Shown: positions 13,691-15,171 of the stretch, one piece after another
How the letters are laid out: each line of letters opens with the position of its first letter
Numbering within the stretch: the first letter of the stretch is position 1
From: an uncultured Collinsella sp.
GTDB taxonomy: Bacteria; Actinomycetota; Coriobacteriia; Coriobacteriales; Coriobacteriaceae
NCBI GenBank assembly: GCA_937982065.1
Contig: CALJMO010000026.1
Location: 1-15,171, forward strand
Reading direction: 5' to 3'
DNA length: 15,171 bases
Notes under the pieces: model-generated
Database searches by the model: none
Seen by the model: only the letters and a program-made list of their open reading frames with translations
What the model was told of the DNA's origin: nothing
Translations under genes and position numbers: made by a program

Positions 13691-15171
13691 CTAGTGGCGG
13701 AGTCCCAGCAAGCCGTGGCCGCGATGACGGGCCTCGGCGGACACCTGGGCGTGCGGGCCGGCGGCTTTGACGGACTCGGGCAGGTGCGAGTACTTCTTCT
13801 CGAAGTTCTCCTCGAACATCACCGCCAGGTTGTGCGCGGCCTCGTCGTAGCGCGCGGTGCTCTGCCAGTATTGGCGCGGCACCAGGATGCCATCGGGCAC
13901 GCCGTGGCACGTCGTGGGAATGTCAACGTTAAAGATGTCGTCGTGCACGAACTCGCTGTCCTCGATGGTGCCGTCGAGGGCGCGCGCGACCAGCGAGCGC
14001 GTGTAGGCCAGCTCGATGCGATGACCCACGCCGTAGCCGCCGCCAATCCAGCCGGTGTTGACCAGGTACACGCGCGTGCGGCCGTCGGCAATGCGCTCGC
14101 CAAGCATCTTGGCGTAAACCATGGGGTCGAGCGGCATAAACGGCTCGCCGAACAGCGAAGAGAACGTGAGCGTGGGCTCGGTGACGCCGACCTCGGTGCC
14201 GGGAATCTTAGCCGTAAAGCCCGTCACAAAGTGGTACATAGCGGCATCGGCCGTCAGGCGTGAGATGGGCGGCAGCACGCCAAAAGCGTCGCAAGTCAGG
14301 AACAGCACGACACTCGGAGTGGTGCCCATGCCCTTAGTCCACGCGTCAGGAATGTGCTCCACGGGATAGGCCACGCGCGTGTTGTGCGTGATCGAGATGT
14401 CGTCGTAGTTGGGCTTGCGGTTCTCGTCGAGCACCACGTTTTCGCAAATGGCGCCAAAACGGACGGCGTTGAAGATCTCGGGCTCGTGGAAGGCGTCCAG
14501 GCCCTCGCATTTTGCGTAGCAGCCACCCTCGATGTTGAAGATACCCATGTCGGACCAACCGTGCTCGTCGTCGCCGATCAGCAGGCGCGTGGGATTGGCC
14601 GAAAGCGTGGTCTTGCCGGTGCCGGACAGGCCAAAGAACACGGCGGTCTCGTGCGTGACGGGATCCATGCTGGCCGAGCAGTGCATGGGCAGCACGTCGT
14701 CCTCGACGGGCAGCAGATAGTTCATGACGCTAAAGATCGACTTTTTAATCTCGCCGGAGTAGCCGGTGCCGGCGACCAGAATCACGCGTTCCTGGAAGTT
14801 GATGACCACCGCGGCGCTGGAGTTGAGGCCCTTGATGGCGGGGTCACACTGGTAACCTGGCGCGGCAAGGACGCAGAAGTCCGGCTCGCCGGTGCGCGCG
14901 ATTTCGCGAGCGAGCGGGCGGGCGAGCATCTGCTTAATAAAAAGTGCCTGGCTGGCACGCTCGCAGGCAACGAGCAGTCGACGCGTGTGGTTGCGGTCGG
15001 CGCCTGCCATGCCGCGGGTGACGAACACGTCGCGCTCGTTGAGATAGTCGACGATGCCGGCCTTGATGGCCTCATAGCTCTCGACGGACAGCGGGCGGTT
15101 GACTGCGCCCCAGGCAATCTTGTCGTGAACATCGGGGGTGTCAACGATAAAGCGATCGTTGGGTGAACGGC
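13691..15171 (-). CDS. pckA: ATP-dependent phosphoenolpyruvate carboxykinase, N-terminus off the window
   Basis: Interconverts oxaloacetate plus ATP and PEP plus CO2 plus ADP, for gluconeogenesis or, in CO2-rich anaerobes, often in the carboxylating direction. The window shows 492 residues without a start, against a usual length of about 530-540, so roughly 40-50 residues are missing on the right. The visible N-terminal end RSPNDRFIVD (15140-15169) is the conserved start of the ATP-type family. The kinase-1a P-loop GLSGTGKTTL is at 14603-14632, the kinase-2 motif LIGDDEHGW near 14555-14580 and the specificity loop IFNIEGGCYAKCEGL near 14500-14545. The P-loop and overall pattern separate it from the GTP-type enzyme. 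Codon bias is strong, consistent with high expression. The stop codon is followed by repeat copy 4. Confidence 0.96.
   Translation of the reverse strand, partial: RSPNDRFIVDTPDVHDKIAWGAVNRPLSVESYEAIKAGIVDYLNERDVFVTRGMAGADRNHTRRLLVACERASQALFIKQMLARPLAREIARTGEPDFCVLAAPGYQCDPAIKGLNSSAAVVINFQERVILVAGTGYSGEIKKSIFSVMNYLLPVEDDVLPMHCSASMDPVTHETAVFFGLSGTGKTTLSANPTRLLIGDDEHGWSDMGIFNIEGGCYAKCEGLDAFHEPEIFNAVRFGAICENVVLDENRKPNYDDISITHNTRVAYPVEHIPDAWTKGMGTTPSVVLFLTCDAFGVLPPISRLTADAAMYHFVTGFTAKIPGTEVGVTEPTLTFSSLFGEPFMPLDPMVYAKMLGERIADGRTRVYLVNTGWIGGGYGVGHRIELAYTRSLVARALDGTIEDSEFVHDDIFNVDIPTTCHGVPDGILVPRQYWQSTARYDEAAHNLAVMFEENFEKKYSHLPESVKAAGPHAQVSAEARHRGHGLLGLRH

Overview
The window looks like a chromosomal, mostly housekeeping segment of a high-GC Gram-positive anaerobe, most likely a Coriobacteriia member close to Collinsella. 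That placement is inferred from the base composition, the protein flavour (ATP-forming PEP carboxykinase, PflA-like radical SAM protein, WecA/TagO-type transferase) and the style of intergenic palindromes; no search was run. I see no prophage, insertion sequence, CRISPR array or secondary-metabolite cluster.

Layout, left to right. Proline block (1-4076): proA (minus), a secreted-or-cytosolic prolyl-aminopeptidase-like alpha/beta hydrolase (plus) and proB (minus). The two proline-biosynthesis genes, often adjacent in bacteria, are split by a peptidase gene on the other strand. NAD/tRNA block (4156-6382): pncB (nicotinate phosphoribosyltransferase) upstream of proB on the same strand, then a small tail-anchored coiled-coil protein of unknown function, then tRNA-Ala(CGC) with a clear promoter and terminator. 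Radical SAM block (6492-7430): a PflX-like activase with no visible glycyl-radical partner. A gene-free stretch (7431-7955) holds a promoter, a probable structured small RNA or attenuator and a terminator. A WecA/TagO-like lipid-linked sugar transferase and trpS follow on the plus strand, then a hairpin-rich 383-bp gap. The right third is a convoy of minus-strand genes: a minimal MGMT-type protein, DegV, MarR regulator, a B3/4-domain protein with a long potentially structured leader, and pckA, which runs off the right edge.

The most unusual signal is not a gene. Seven of the thirteen protein genes (proA, the hydrolase, the radical SAM gene, the MGMT gene, degV, the B3/4 gene and pckA) are followed within about 5-28 nt of their stop codon by an intergenic stem-loop. 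The stems differ (CCACCACAAAG, GCCGGCAC, CGATGATTTTT, CCAAAA), but the loop repeatedly contains a GTCCC-type core, often (C)TGTCCC. Four copies share one stem and alternate in loop orientation. This looks like a family of REP-like elements that have settled at gene ends, where they can act as two-way terminators. No mobilising enzyme is in the window.

Other points for a second look: the unassigned RNA at about 7580-7724, the 5' leader of the B3/4 gene, a terminator directly abutting the start of the coiled-coil gene, and the HLGH-type TrpRS.
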